A stretch of 57,507 nucleotides of DNA from Aeropyrum sp. (GTDB taxonomy: Archaea; Thermoproteota; Thermoprotei_A; Sulfolobales; Acidilobaceae): contig WAKF01000041.1 of NCBI GenBank assembly GCA_015523465.1, positions 1-57,507 of the forward strand. Direction: 5' to 3'. Shown in pieces: positions 17,779 to 26,098 of the stretch. A program made the translations under genes and the position numbers. Position 1 is the first letter of the stretch, and the number at the start of each line of letters is the position of its first letter. The notes under the pieces were generated by a model. That model searched no databases. It was not told the DNA's origin and saw nothing but the letters and a program-made list of their open reading frames with translations.

Positions 17779-18196
17779 CCCCAGGGTAGCGGAGCCTCAC
17801 GACTCTGAAGCCAGCAGCTATGACAGCTCTCTGGAGCGCATAGTCGTCTGTGGCCACTAGAACCTCGCAGCTCTCATTCTTGAGCATGAGGGCTAGTGCT
17901 AGGACCTCCAGGTCGGTTTCGCTGAGCCTTCTCAGGACTCCAGCTCTCATAGCAGCCTTCCTAGCTTCCTCCAACGCCTCCCTACGAGGCTCTAGGACCT
18001 CCAGCCTACCAGTGCTCAGGGCCATCTCAACGACCCTCCTACTCTCGGCATCCCTAACCTCTTCTACCACGCTTGGAGTAGTGTAGGACCTCTGAGGGAT
18101 TGATAGGACCTTGCCTGTAAGAAGTGCTGCGGTATCGGCAACCAAAACCCTGCAAGCCTCACCAGTACGTGATGAGCCTTGTATAGAGCCTCTCAT
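17765..18196 (-). CDS. Nob1-like PIN-domain endoribonuclease
   Basis: PIN-domain nuclease of the Nob1 type, 143 residues. Nob1 cuts the 3' end of 16S/18S rRNA precursors. Acidic sites visible: VADTAALLTGK (first Asp), TTPSVVEEVRD, LSETDLEVLALAL and VATDDYALQRA. The Nob1 zinc ribbon is absent, but crenarchaeal Nob1 can be this short or have the ribbon elsewhere. ATG at 18196 has GGGAGATG upstream and lies inside the NAD kinase gene (38-base overlap); TTG at 18145 would remove the first 17 residues, which precede the fold. A VapC-like toxin is less likely since no antitoxin gene is adjacent. Confidence 0.82.
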   Translation of the reverse strand: MRGSIQGSSRTGEACRVLVADTAALLTGKVLSIPQRSYTTPSVVEEVRDAESRRVVEMALSTGRLEVLEPRREALEEARKAAMRAGVLRRLSETDLEVLALALMLKNESCEVLVATDDYALQRAVIAAGFRVVRLRYPGVKGV

Positions 18197-19013
18197 AATA
18201 CATCTCCCACCACTTAAACCTAGCTATCCTTATAGGGCTCCTACACCTCTCAACGCTAACGCTACTCCCCGGCGAGACCTCGTAGACCACTTGACCGTCG
18301 AGGCTCAGTATCATATCGTTGCTCTGAGGGCTAACGTCAACCCTAACCCTGCTCTGGGACGGAGCTACAATGGGTCTCAGGTAGAGTTGGACGGGGTTGA
18401 GGGGGGTTACTACTACAACGTCGAGCCTAGGATCTATTATGGGCCCTCCAGCACTTAGACTATAGGCGGTGCTCCCAGCGGTAGTGGCGAGGATCACCCC
18501 GTCACCGTCTATGTTCATCGCTATCTCCCCGTTGATCTGCACTTGGAGCCTAGCCATCTTAGCGTTCTTAGCTACGACTACAGCGTCGTTGAAGATGCAC
18601 CCTTTCTTCTCACCGTTTAGGAAGACGCTGAGCCTCGTATAAGTATACACCTTATACCTACCCTCAACGAAGTCCCTAAGCCTCTCCTCGACCTCATAGC
18701 GCTCCACGTCGAGAAGGAAGCCCCGTTTACCTGCCTTAACGGCCATAAATATAGGGCTTTCCCTCTCTCCCAGCCTTAGAAAGGTCCTAAGCAGGGTACC
18801 ATCGCCACCAACTACGATCACTTTCTCGGGGGTCCACCTAGACACGTCGAACCTCGGATAGCCGTTAAGCCGGGGCGAGTCTACTGTAACGTCAACCATT
18901 ATATCATAGCCCTTATCCTCGAGGAACTTTACTATCCTAAGAGCAGTCTCCTCAGCCAGGCTACTCTCCCTCTTCACCACAAGCCCTACAGCCTCCTTAG
19001 CCAAAACTTGCAC
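18159..19013 (-). CDS. nadK: NAD kinase
   Basis: Phosphorylates NAD to NADP (archaeal enzymes may use ATP or polyphosphate). 284 residues. The catalytic GGDGT is in VIVVGGDGTLLRTFLRLG; the second Gly-rich signature is GVILATTAGSTAYSLSAGGP; VVVTPLNPVQLYLRP and SLDGQVVYEV complete the family. GTG start at 19013. The box TTTATAAT on this strand is centred 26 bases upstream, so the mRNA is predicted to begin at the start codon (leaderless). Shares its promoter region with the divergent methyltransferase gene. Confidence 0.95.
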   Translation of the reverse strand: MQVLAKEAVGLVVKRESSLAEETALRIVKFLEDKGYDIMVDVTVDSPRLNGYPRFDVSRWTPEKVIVVGGDGTLLRTFLRLGERESPIFMAVKAGKRGFLLDVERYEVEERLRDFVEGRYKVYTYTRLSVFLNGEKKGCIFNDAVVVAKNAKMARLQVQINGEIAMNIDGDGVILATTAGSTAYSLSAGGPIIDPRLDVVVVTPLNPVQLYLRPIVAPSQSRVRVDVSPQSNDMILSLDGQVVYEVSPGSSVSVERCRSPIRIARFKWWEMYYERLYTRLITYW

Positions 19014-19034
19014 ACCCGCCCAGCGCAGCAGCGC

Positions 19035-19042
19035 ATTATAAA
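19035..19042. promoter_or_regulatory. Shared bidirectional TATA box
   Basis: ATTATAAA reads TTTATAAT on the minus strand. It is 26 bases from the NAD kinase start codon on one side and would start plus-strand transcription near 19065 on the other. It is the only box A candidate between the two divergent genes. Confidence 0.5.
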
Positions 19043-19118
19043 CCTGTATCGCCGGGAGGTTTCAAGGGCTTTCCCACTAGGACGTTGCCATCTAACAGCC
19101 TACAGGGGTGCTGGAGGA

Positions 19119-20141
19119 TTGGTCGAGTGCGTGTTAGTGAAGCCTTCAGACGCTGGAAGAGCTATAAGGGAGTTAAGGAAGAGGGGGCTTCTCGAGGAAG
19201 GCTTTAAGACTTTGAAGACTAACTACGGGGTATTAGTTCCTGTGAGAAGCGGCACAGAGGCTGCGAAGGTGTTAAGTGAAGTTGGAATCGAGGCTTCCGA
19301 GTGTAGAGCAGAGTTCCCTTCCAGACATAGGCGGCCTAGGAGTCTCAAGGAGGCTGGGATCGAGGGGGTATCGGGCTATCACATAGTAGGGGATATAGCA
19401 GTATTTAGTAGGCGGCTTGGAGGACCTCCGCTTGAAGAGTATGAAAGGGCTGCGCGAGTGCTCGTCGAGGAACACTCGAGGCTCAGGTCTGTATGGCTAA
19501 AAGAGGTTACTGAGGGCGAGTTTAGGGTTCAACGGCTCATTCACCTCGCCGGAGAAAAGAGAACTTGGACGATCCACAAGGAGTTCGGCCTCGAGTTTGA
19601 AGTGGACATCGCTAGGGTATACTTTAATCCTCGGCTGGGAGGGGAGCATAGGAGGATTGCAGAGGAGACTGGTAATGAAGAGTTGGTACTAGACATGTTT
19701 AGTGGCGTCGGCGGCTTCTCGATACACATCTCGCACCTGAAGAGGGCTAGAGTAGTAGCCTCCGATATAAACCCGGCGGCCGTCTACTACGCTGCGCGCA
19801 ATGTAGCTAGGAATAGGCGTAGGCTTAAGGGGGAGGTAGCAGTCGTCTGGGCTGACGCATCCACACTACCCAGCGTGATGAGAGAGGGTGTATTCGACAG
19901 GATCGTAATGAACCACCCCACAGCGTCAAAATGGTTCGCCTGGGCGGCCTGCAGGCTTGCTCGTAAGGGAGCCATAATCCACTATTACACCCTTACGCTA
20001 AGCTGCCTAGAGGCGGTCGACGAGGCTATATCAGCCTTCTCAAGGTGCTGCGAACCGGAGCCTTTAGAATGCCGTGAGGTCCTAGACTACGCCCCCGGCG
20101 TAGGCATATATCGAGTTAACCTCAAGGTTTCAAGGCGCTAG
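19119..20141 (+). CDS. Trm5/Taw2-family tRNA methyltransferase or aminocarboxypropyl transferase
   Basis: SAM-dependent enzyme of the Trm5 family, which makes m1G37 or takes part in wyosine synthesis on tRNA-Phe. An N-terminal D1-like domain (CVLVKPSDAGRAIREL) is followed by the D2 segment YHIVGDIAVFS, the hallmark FEVDIARVYFNPRLGGEHRR, motif I LDMFSGVGGFSIHI, ASDINPAAVYYAARN and MNHPTASKW (MNLP in most Trm5). The His in MNHP and the diverged NPRL loop leave Trm5 versus Taw2 open. The frame extends back to TTG at 19008, but that start lies before the TATA box at 19035-19042; TTG at 19119 with GGGGTG upstream is preferred. Confidence 0.85.
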   Translation: MVECVLVKPSDAGRAIRELRKRGLLEEGFKTLKTNYGVLVPVRSGTEAAKVLSEVGIEASECRAEFPSRHRRPRSLKEAGIEGVSGYHIVGDIAVFSRRLGGPPLEEYERAARVLVEEHSRLRSVWLKEVTEGEFRVQRLIHLAGEKRTWTIHKEFGLEFEVDIARVYFNPRLGGEHRRIAEETGNEELVLDMFSGVGGFSIHISHLKRARVVASDINPAAVYYAARNVARNRRRLKGEVAVVWADASTLPSVMREGVFDRIVMNHPTASKWFAWAACRLARKGAIIHYYTLTLSCLEAVDEAISAFSRCCEPEPLECREVLDYAPGVGIYRVNLKVSRR

Positions 20142-20235
20142 CCTTCCTTTAAATGGCTACTCTACAGCCTTTTAACGTCTTTGAAATATTCAAAGAAACG
20201 TGTTGATATTTTAAGGGAGGCTGGAAACCTCATAT

Positions 20236-20246
20236 ACAAATTATAC
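20236..20246 (+). promoter_or_regulatory. TATA box before the membrane-protein pair
   Basis: ACAAATTATAC lies in an A/T-rich patch. Transcription is predicted near 20268, so of the in-frame starts ATG 20260, GTG 20272 and ATG 20281, the later two fit better. Confidence 0.45.
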
Positions 20247-20259
20247 TAATTATGAAAAT

Positions 20260-20874
20260 ATGGGTGAGAATGTGGCATTAATGGAGATTATACTTGTCAT
20301 CTCAGGGTTAGCACTTGCAGCTAGCGGGGCTCTAATAGCTTCTAAGAGGTTAGACGCCACCACACTACTATGGAGCCTCGGTGGTGTAGTATTCGCTATA
20401 GTTTCGATACTCTTAGCTGTGGGAGGCACAAAAGTGCTTGAACTAAAATACTCTAGCTTTGTAGGCAGCATTTACCCTGCCTCCCTGGCGCTGGCAGTAG
20501 CCTCCGCCCGCATGAGGTGGTGGAAGTACGTTGCGGCTGCTTACATTATACTACTTGCAGGGATCCTGGTTGGAATAACCTTCAACCTAGAAGCGCTAAA
20601 AGGCGCTTCTCACGGTCTACTGCATGGTACTGCAGGTTTAATCTTAGTCGCACTACCCGCCTATTACTACTACAAGTATAAGACGTCGCCTTGGGTTCTG
20701 GCAGCCTCTCTAGGAGGCCTAACGATATCTGTTGGTGGAGTGGCTCTAGCGCTTGCAGCGGGAGGGGTGGAATGGGCTACTCAACTAGTCTCCGTAGCCC
20801 TCTACCCAGTACTCATATTATCGGCGCTACTATTGGCAGCAGGCTTCTACGCTAGTGAGGGCTTCCGAAGGTGA
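20260..20874 (+). CDS. Polytopic membrane protein, unknown function
   Basis: A 204-residue integral membrane protein with about seven hydrophobic segments (starting near residues 8, 36, 68, 90, 120, 147 and 176). It has few charged residues outside short loops such as ARMRWWKY. Helix five begins SHGLLHGTAG, giving two histidines (118 and 122) four residues apart on one helix face. I know no family for it. ATG 20260 is the first start; ATG 20281 agrees better with the TATA box. Its stop overlaps the start of the next membrane gene by four bases (GTGA), so the two products are probably made together and may form a complex. Confidence 0.75.
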   Translation: MGENVALMEIILVISGLALAASGALIASKRLDATTLLWSLGGVVFAIVSILLAVGGTKVLELKYSSFVGSIYPASLALAVASARMRWWKYVAAAYIILLAGILVGITFNLEALKGASHGLLHGTAGLILVALPAYYYYKYKTSPWVLAASLGGLTISVGGVALALAAGGVEWATQLVSVALYPVLILSALLLAAGFYASEGFRR

Positions 20875-22259
20875 CGGCCATGAAGAGGGGTAACAGGACC
20901 TCGTTGATACATGGATTAGCAGCTCTAACCATAGCGGCCATACTGCTAGGATGGGGCTCCCTACTGTCACCGCCACTGAAGCCTCTAAGAGACGCTATAG
21001 GGCTAGGAGAGCTTGAAGGCTCTAGGCTCGTGGACGGGAAGTTCGAAATCATTAATCCGAGCGTGGAGGCAGGCTTCGAATACCTGGGTAGGGTAGCCCA
21101 CTACTATCACGCCCTCTTCGTAACACTATTGTATGGGACTCTAGCGCTACTTTCAGCCGCCTATCCCAGAGCATTAAGAAACTGGGATATAGTGCTCAAG
21201 CTTGCTGGAGTAGGTACTGTTATGACCGTTGCAGGGGCAATCCTCTACGCCTACGTGAGCCACGAACCCCAGTGGCACGGCCTATTCATAGGTGGGCTTG
21301 CTGTTATGTTTGCTGCAGGGGTATTAGCTGTCATTGAGGCTAGGCCTTCAAAGCCCCTGGAATGGGCGGCCCTTACATGCGGTGTTCTACTATTGATAGG
21401 TGGTATAATTGGGGGCTATGTGGGAGCCCACTACATGTCAGACAACGACTCCTACGAGTTTAGGAAGGCTGTAGTCGACTCGAGATTTGACCCAGACCTA
21501 GCGGAGGAGAACGAGCTTTGGAGGGCTTGGACGGGTCATCAGCACGCTATGATAGCTACTTCGCTCGCCCTAGCCTTTGTAGCCCTTGCAGGCTTCATGG
21601 AGTTTAGGGAGGGTAGGCTAAGCAGGATCCTGCAGTGGCTTATAGCTCCTTCCACAGCGATCATGTCGTTGGCAAGCTACTCGGTGTGGCTTGTAGGAGG
21701 TAGGGCTCACCTGATAATAACTCCGGCGGCTCTTACACTAATAACTTCGACCACCGCTCTCTCCCTTATAGCTAGGGGCGGAAACCCCTTCACAATACAG
21801 GGAGCTATCACTTGGGCTGCAAGGCTAGGCAACACCTTCATTTGGCTCTTCGTGGCGGCGCCCGGCGCAATCACAGCTATGAGCCTTAGGAAGCCCACAG
21901 TATTCTTTGACCCTGCATTCAGGGACCCGGCATGGGACTGGGCCGAGCTAGCGTTCAACATAGGTCACTGGCACTACCTACTGCTTGCTTGGGGTGTGGC
22001 TATGATAGTAGCCGCCTCCCAACTAGTAGGAGGAAAGATGGGGTTAGCATCTATATGGCTATCAGTGGTAGGCACGCTAGCAGCAGGGCTGGGCTATGTG
22101 CTCTATTTCGCTACAGCCGAGCCCGAGCCTTATTCGCTAAATCCCTACTCTAACCTGTGGATAAAGGTTATGGTGGAGCCAGGCCTAGTAGCTGTGGGGC
22201 TAGCTCTCATACTAGTATATTATGGCGTGGCGAGGAAAGTGTTTAAAAAGGAGACTTAA
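20871..22259 (+). CDS. Twelve-helix membrane protein with paired histidines
   Basis: A 462-residue protein of about twelve hydrophobic segments. Histidines sit in or at the ends of helices: H77 and H80 (RVAHYYHALFVTLLYG), H131 and H136 (SHEPQWHG), H223 and H225 (TGHQHAMIA), H280, and H366 and H368 (NIGHWHYLLLAWG). Twelve helices with repeated H-containing helices recall heme-copper oxidase subunit I, NorB and NnrS families, which bind heme and metal, but I can not align it to any of them and no cytochrome c or CuA gene is here. Function unknown; heme or metal binding is inference. Coupled to the preceding membrane gene. Confidence 0.75.
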   Translation: MTAMKRGNRTSLIHGLAALTIAAILLGWGSLLSPPLKPLRDAIGLGELEGSRLVDGKFEIINPSVEAGFEYLGRVAHYYHALFVTLLYGTLALLSAAYPRALRNWDIVLKLAGVGTVMTVAGAILYAYVSHEPQWHGLFIGGLAVMFAAGVLAVIEARPSKPLEWAALTCGVLLLIGGIIGGYVGAHYMSDNDSYEFRKAVVDSRFDPDLAEENELWRAWTGHQHAMIATSLALAFVALAGFMEFREGRLSRILQWLIAPSTAIMSLASYSVWLVGGRAHLIITPAALTLITSTTALSLIARGGNPFTIQGAITWAARLGNTFIWLFVAAPGAITAMSLRKPTVFFDPAFRDPAWDWAELAFNIGHWHYLLLAWGVAMIVAASQLVGGKMGLASIWLSVVGTLAAGLGYVLYFATAEPEPYSLNPYSNLWIKVMVEPGLVAVGLALILVYYGVARKVFKKET

Positions 22260-22275
22260 GGCTTTTAGGGAAGGG

Positions 22276-23439
22276 TTAGTCAACCTCTTTTTCCTCACCC
22301 TTAACTATGGGCTTGTAGCCCATCTCCACCTCCTTAAACCTGTCTTTCAGCTTCTTAAGGACCTCGGGTAGCGTCGTGTACTCCATCTCCTCAGGACCTA
22401 GCCTGTGGGGCATGAAAGGCCCATGCCTCCTAATGTAGTCTGTTATGAGCTGGGCAAGCCTCCTAGTCTCGTCGAAGGCAGGGTCGTCGAATAAGTCTGC
22501 AGGGCCTACTAGCCTCCCTTTCCTTATCTGGAAGCCCAGAGCTATTACCCTTGGCGGCCCGTCGAACCTTGTGACCTTGGAGTCTCTGAGCCCTACAGGC
22601 ATTAAGGGGCCGTGATGGCTTCCCCTCATCCAGCCCGCAACTAGATGGGGGAAGCTAAAGGCTTCGAGGACTTCGCCCACAGCAGGGAACCCGCTCTGAG
22701 CCCTTACTACCATTACCGGGTCATCCTTGCCCACATACCTCCCGGCTATGAGGCTCAGTCTCTCACTACTAACAACAGCAGCTATCTCCCTATCCTTCTT
22801 CCTATAAACACGCTTGATCACATATCTACCCGGAGTCCCTATGAGAGCTAGTATGTCGTACATCTCCTCTGGAGCTTTTAGCTCGACAGCCTTACCCTCG
22901 AACACGTCGAGGACTTCGAATATGAAGCCGTCGTGGAGCCGAGGATCAATAACAAGGCCAGCAGTGTTGAAGGGGTCTGCGAAGATCCTGAAGAGGGGCA
23001 GGTTGAAGGCTCCAGGCTCTGTCTTGTCAGCCATAAACACTATCACGGGCTCAGAAGGCCTCTCAACAAACTCCATCTCAGCGACTCCAGGCCCGAGACC
23101 TCGCACGTTACCGCTGAAGGCATCGCTGAGTAGGTCCTGCCCAGCAGCATATAGCCCTAGCTCCTTCGCAACCTTAGTTGCTTCTTGGAAGGCATTCCAC
23201 GCGAGCTCGTGTATCTCGGGATTGTCAACTCCTTTGAAGTGAGTCATTATAAGCTGTAAGTCGTCACCCGCGTTGGTTACATAGAAGTCTGCTATCAGAC
23301 CCTTCTTCTTAGCCTCAGCCAGGACCCTGCTAGCCGCTAATATGGTGTCAGGGTGCACCCTATGATGGCCTGCAAGGCTCCCTATATCAGCCTTTATCAC
23401 GCTGATGGTAGTCTTCTCAGCAGCCTCCTCGGCTGACAA
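22276..23439 (-). CDS. fbp: Fructose-1,6-bisphosphate aldolase/phosphatase
   Basis: Bifunctional archaeal FBPA/P (class V FBPase) that condenses triose phosphates and then removes the C1 phosphate, making gluconeogenesis one-way in the cytoplasm. 387 residues, usual length. Signatures: ISVIKADIGSLAGHHRVHPD at the N-terminus (metal ligands), NAGDDLQLIMTH, GQDLLSDAFSGNVRGLGPG, MADKTEPGAFNLPLFRIFADP, and the GSHHGPLMPVG loop. TTG start; no ATG exists near the conserved N-terminus. Monocistronic, convergent with the membrane pair. Confidence 0.97.
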   Translation of the reverse strand: MSAEEAAEKTTISVIKADIGSLAGHHRVHPDTILAASRVLAEAKKKGLIADFYVTNAGDDLQLIMTHFKGVDNPEIHELAWNAFQEATKVAKELGLYAAGQDLLSDAFSGNVRGLGPGVAEMEFVERPSEPVIVFMADKTEPGAFNLPLFRIFADPFNTAGLVIDPRLHDGFIFEVLDVFEGKAVELKAPEEMYDILALIGTPGRYVIKRVYRKKDREIAAVVSSERLSLIAGRYVGKDDPVMVVRAQSGFPAVGEVLEAFSFPHLVAGWMRGSHHGPLMPVGLRDSKVTRFDGPPRVIALGFQIRKGRLVGPADLFDDPAFDETRRLAQLITDYIRRHGPFMPHRLGPEEMEYTTLPEVLKKLKDRFKEVEMGYKPIVKGEEKEVD

Positions 23440-23611
23440 GGCTCTCAGCCCGCTTCACTAATCCATACTTGAGGGCGGGAGGAATTCAAATCTTCTGGTC
23501 CGGACTTATGGCAGTAGCCCAGTATTACTCAGCCTTTAACCCGGTATAACCCTCCCATAAAGAACCACTATTAACCCCCTCTACACTTAGTGCTTAAGTG
23601 ATAAAAGTGTT

Positions 23612-24166
23612 ATGGGCGAGTTGAAAACAAGGGCTGCCCTGGTGTGGAGAGTCTCCGACAAAACCCGCTTCAGGAAGTCCTCACGCCTCCACAGGTTAGT
23701 CCAAGTTAGAGTGGCAGAGTGGCTAGATTCTCTCGGGTTTGACGTGTACCTCGAGGAGCCCCTGGAAGGTGACTTAGTGGCTGACGTCTACGCGGAGAGC
23801 CCCTGGGCAACTTTAATAGTGGAAGTCGAGACGGGCTTCGTAGCCCCTGGCAGCTTGGAGAGGGCTGAGGAGTACCTGGCTGGAAAAGCCTTAGCTAAGG
23901 CTTCGAGGTACTCGCCATATGCTGACTTATTTGCTGTGGCTACTCCATCCTACATAAAGATCCCGATACCACCGGAACTCTATAAGTCGGGGGGTGAAGC
24001 CGCGCTCATGGGGTATTTGAGGCGCTTCGCCTCCCTAGCCGGGAGTAGCTTAGGAGTGACTGTGAGGATAGACGCTTTACTCGAGGTCTCCCTTGCTCGG
24101 AGGGAGGTGGTTGTTAACCCCATCTCGAGCAGGGGGAAGATGCTCCTAGACTCGGTCTTCCTATGA
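23612..24166 (+). CDS. Restriction-endonuclease-fold protein, unknown function
   Basis: A 184-residue soluble protein. After a basic N-terminus (KTRFRKSSRLHRLVQVRVAE), a segment GDLVADVYAESPWATLIVEV followed by ETGF has the spacing of a PD-(D/E)XK nuclease core: an Asp at the end of one strand, then Glu-Val-Glu in the next, with the Lys replaced. The following KALAKASRYSPYADLFAVATP fits the fourth strand of the fold. The nuclease assignment is inference from these motifs. ATG start with no strong Shine-Dalgarno, so possibly leaderless. It stands alone, convergent with abce1. Confidence 0.6.
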   Translation: MGELKTRAALVWRVSDKTRFRKSSRLHRLVQVRVAEWLDSLGFDVYLEEPLEGDLVADVYAESPWATLIVEVETGFVAPGSLERAEEYLAGKALAKASRYSPYADLFAVATPSYIKIPIPPELYKSGGEAALMGYLRRFASLAGSSLGVTVRIDALLEVSLARREVVVNPISSRGKMLLDSVFL

Positions 24167-24188
24167 CCCATTAACTGTGTGGAAGGTC

Positions 24189-25997
24189 CTAGGCTGCGTA
24201 GTAGAGCTTCCTAGTCCTCTGTAGTCTATCCAGGTAACTTCCCTCCTTGTTGATCCTAGGCCTCCCAGTCTCCTCGTCCTTCCTAACGGTAACACCCAGC
24301 TCCATTAGCAGCCTGTTCATACCCCTCTTAGACGGCTGGGGAGTGTGTACGTGACCTCTCACCCCAGGCTCTCCCAGGACTAGCATTACCTTGTCGCTCA
24401 CATAGTCTAGTATCATGAGGTCATGCTCTACTACGAAAGCTGTGGCGCCGCGAGTTTCAACGATCCTTCTAATTATCTTGGCTACGTTAACTCTCTCCTC
24501 CACATCTAGGTACGCGCTAGGCTCGTCTATGAGGTAGAGGTCGGCTTCCCTGCTCAAGGCTGCTGCGATAGCCACTTTCTGAAGCTCTCCGCCGCTAAGC
24601 GTGTTAACCCTCCTATCAACAAGCTTGTCCAACCCAAGCTTCTTCACAAGTTCTAGGTAAAGCCACGAGCCAGGAACTAGGCTTTCGGGGTTTGCTTTCT
24701 TAAGGGCCTCGGCCACGGTAACCTTGGGTAGGCTCTCGGGGCTTATGTACTGGGGTTTATAGCTAACCCGCACTTCGCCATAGCTAAACACGCTACCTTC
24801 TCTAGGCTTCACTAACCCTGCTAGCACCTTGATGAATGTCGTCTTGCCAATGCCATTAGGACCGGCAACCCCAATAACCTCGCCAGCATAAACCTCGCCC
24901 TCTTCAGCCTCTAGCGTGAAGCCGTCTAGGGCCACACGAAGTCTAGTCCACCCTGCAAGCTTCCTCGGGGCCTGGGCCCTAGACTCAGGCGCCTCGCCCT
25001 CCCCCTTCCTAAACCGGATAGGCTCCTTCCTGAGCCTCACGTTCTCCGCTGGTAAGTAGCCTTCGAGGAATATGTTTATGGCCTCCCTACTGCTATAGGG
25101 TTTGGAGACGATGCCATAGGCTCCGGGCTCCCCGTAGAGGATGTGGATGACGTCGCTAAGGTAGTCTAATACTGCTAAGTCGTGCTCGACGACGATAATA
25201 TATTTGCCCGGCTTGGAGGCCCGCGATATAAGCCTTGCAACCCTGATCCTCTCCCTCACATCCAGATAGCTGCTAGGCTCGTCGAACACGTACACATTGG
25301 CGTCCTTACTTAGCACAGCTACTACTAGGAGCTTCTGGAGCTCGCCCCCACTCAAATGCCTAACATCACGCTCCATTACCTTATCAAGACCGACCTCCCT
25401 AGCTAATTCTAGAGCCTCCCCAGTCTCATCGGCTCTCTTAAGAAGCTCCCTAACAGTACCCTTGACCCTCCGGGGTACAACCTCAACATACTGGATTTTG
25501 TGGGCAACCCTGAGCTTACCGTCAACGAGCTTCTTGAAATAGGATTGTAGCTCGCTACCCCTAAACCTCCTTAATATCTCATCCCAGCCTGGAGGCTCGC
25601 CTTCAACCCTACCCAGGTTAGGCTTAACCTCGCCCGCCAATATCCTTATGGCCGTAGTCTTTCCCGTACCGTTCTTCCCAAGAAGCCCCACGATCATCCC
25701 ATCCTTAGGCACAGGAAGCCTGTAGAGCTTGAACCCGTTAACCCCATACCTGTGCACAGCCTCCTCTTCAAGCTCTGAGGGAAGGTTTACTATAAAAATC
25801 GCGTCGAAGGGGCATGCCTTAACGCAGAGCCCGCAGCCTATGCAAGTGTCCTCGTATATTACTGGTTTCGAGCGTAGCTGGATGTTCGCTTCTATAGCAA
25901 TTCCACTGCCACTCTTATTGATGGGGCATACCGATATACACTCATAGTTACACTTTTTAGGCTTACATGTTTCATAGTCGATTACCGCTAACCTCAC
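24189..25997 (-). CDS. rli1: Ribosome recycling ATPase ABCE1/Rli1
   Basis: Splits post-termination ribosomes with aRF1/Pelota. Two N-terminal 4Fe-4S clusters are seen in CKPKKCNYECISVCP and CIGCGLCVKACPFDA; ABC domain 1 has GKNGTGKTT (Walker A), RHLSGGELQKLLV (signature) and VYVFDEPSSYLD (Walker B); domain 2 repeats them as GPNGIGKTT, NTLSGGELQKVAI and LYLIDEPSAYLD. The frame is open to GTG at 26033 with ATG at 26027, but GTG at 25997 gives the typical N-terminus MRLAVIDYETC and has AGAGG upstream, so it is preferred. Confidence 0.97.
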   Translation of the reverse strand: MRLAVIDYETCKPKKCNYECISVCPINKSGSGIAIEANIQLRSKPVIYEDTCIGCGLCVKACPFDAIFIVNLPSELEEEAVHRYGVNGFKLYRLPVPKDGMIVGLLGKNGTGKTTAIRILAGEVKPNLGRVEGEPPGWDEILRRFRGSELQSYFKKLVDGKLRVAHKIQYVEVVPRRVKGTVRELLKRADETGEALELAREVGLDKVMERDVRHLSGGELQKLLVVAVLSKDANVYVFDEPSSYLDVRERIRVARLISRASKPGKYIIVVEHDLAVLDYLSDVIHILYGEPGAYGIVSKPYSSREAINIFLEGYLPAENVRLRKEPIRFRKGEGEAPESRAQAPRKLAGWTRLRVALDGFTLEAEEGEVYAGEVIGVAGPNGIGKTTFIKVLAGLVKPREGSVFSYGEVRVSYKPQYISPESLPKVTVAEALKKANPESLVPGSWLYLELVKKLGLDKLVDRRVNTLSGGELQKVAIAAALSREADLYLIDEPSAYLDVEERVNVAKIIRRIVETRGATAFVVEHDLMILDYVSDKVMLVLGEPGVRGHVHTPQPSKRGMNRLLMELGVTVRKDEETGRPRINKEGSYLDRLQRTRKLYYAA

Positions 25998-26098
25998 TCT
26001 AGCCTCTGGCAATATGATACACCCCATCAACACGCAAATTAGGTCATTGAAAGGTAAAAGGGGTTTATAGGAAAATAGCGAGGCTTCTTACGTATGTC

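Noticed and set aside
17765-18196. VapC toxin of a VapBC pair
   Set aside because: No small antitoxin gene is adjacent, and the motif order suits Nob1-type PIN proteins.
23450-23500. TTCAAAT with flanking G/C in the gap between fbp and the restriction-fold gene, like a tRNA end
   Set aside because: T-stem pairs fail and no matching 5' acceptor is found within 90 bases.
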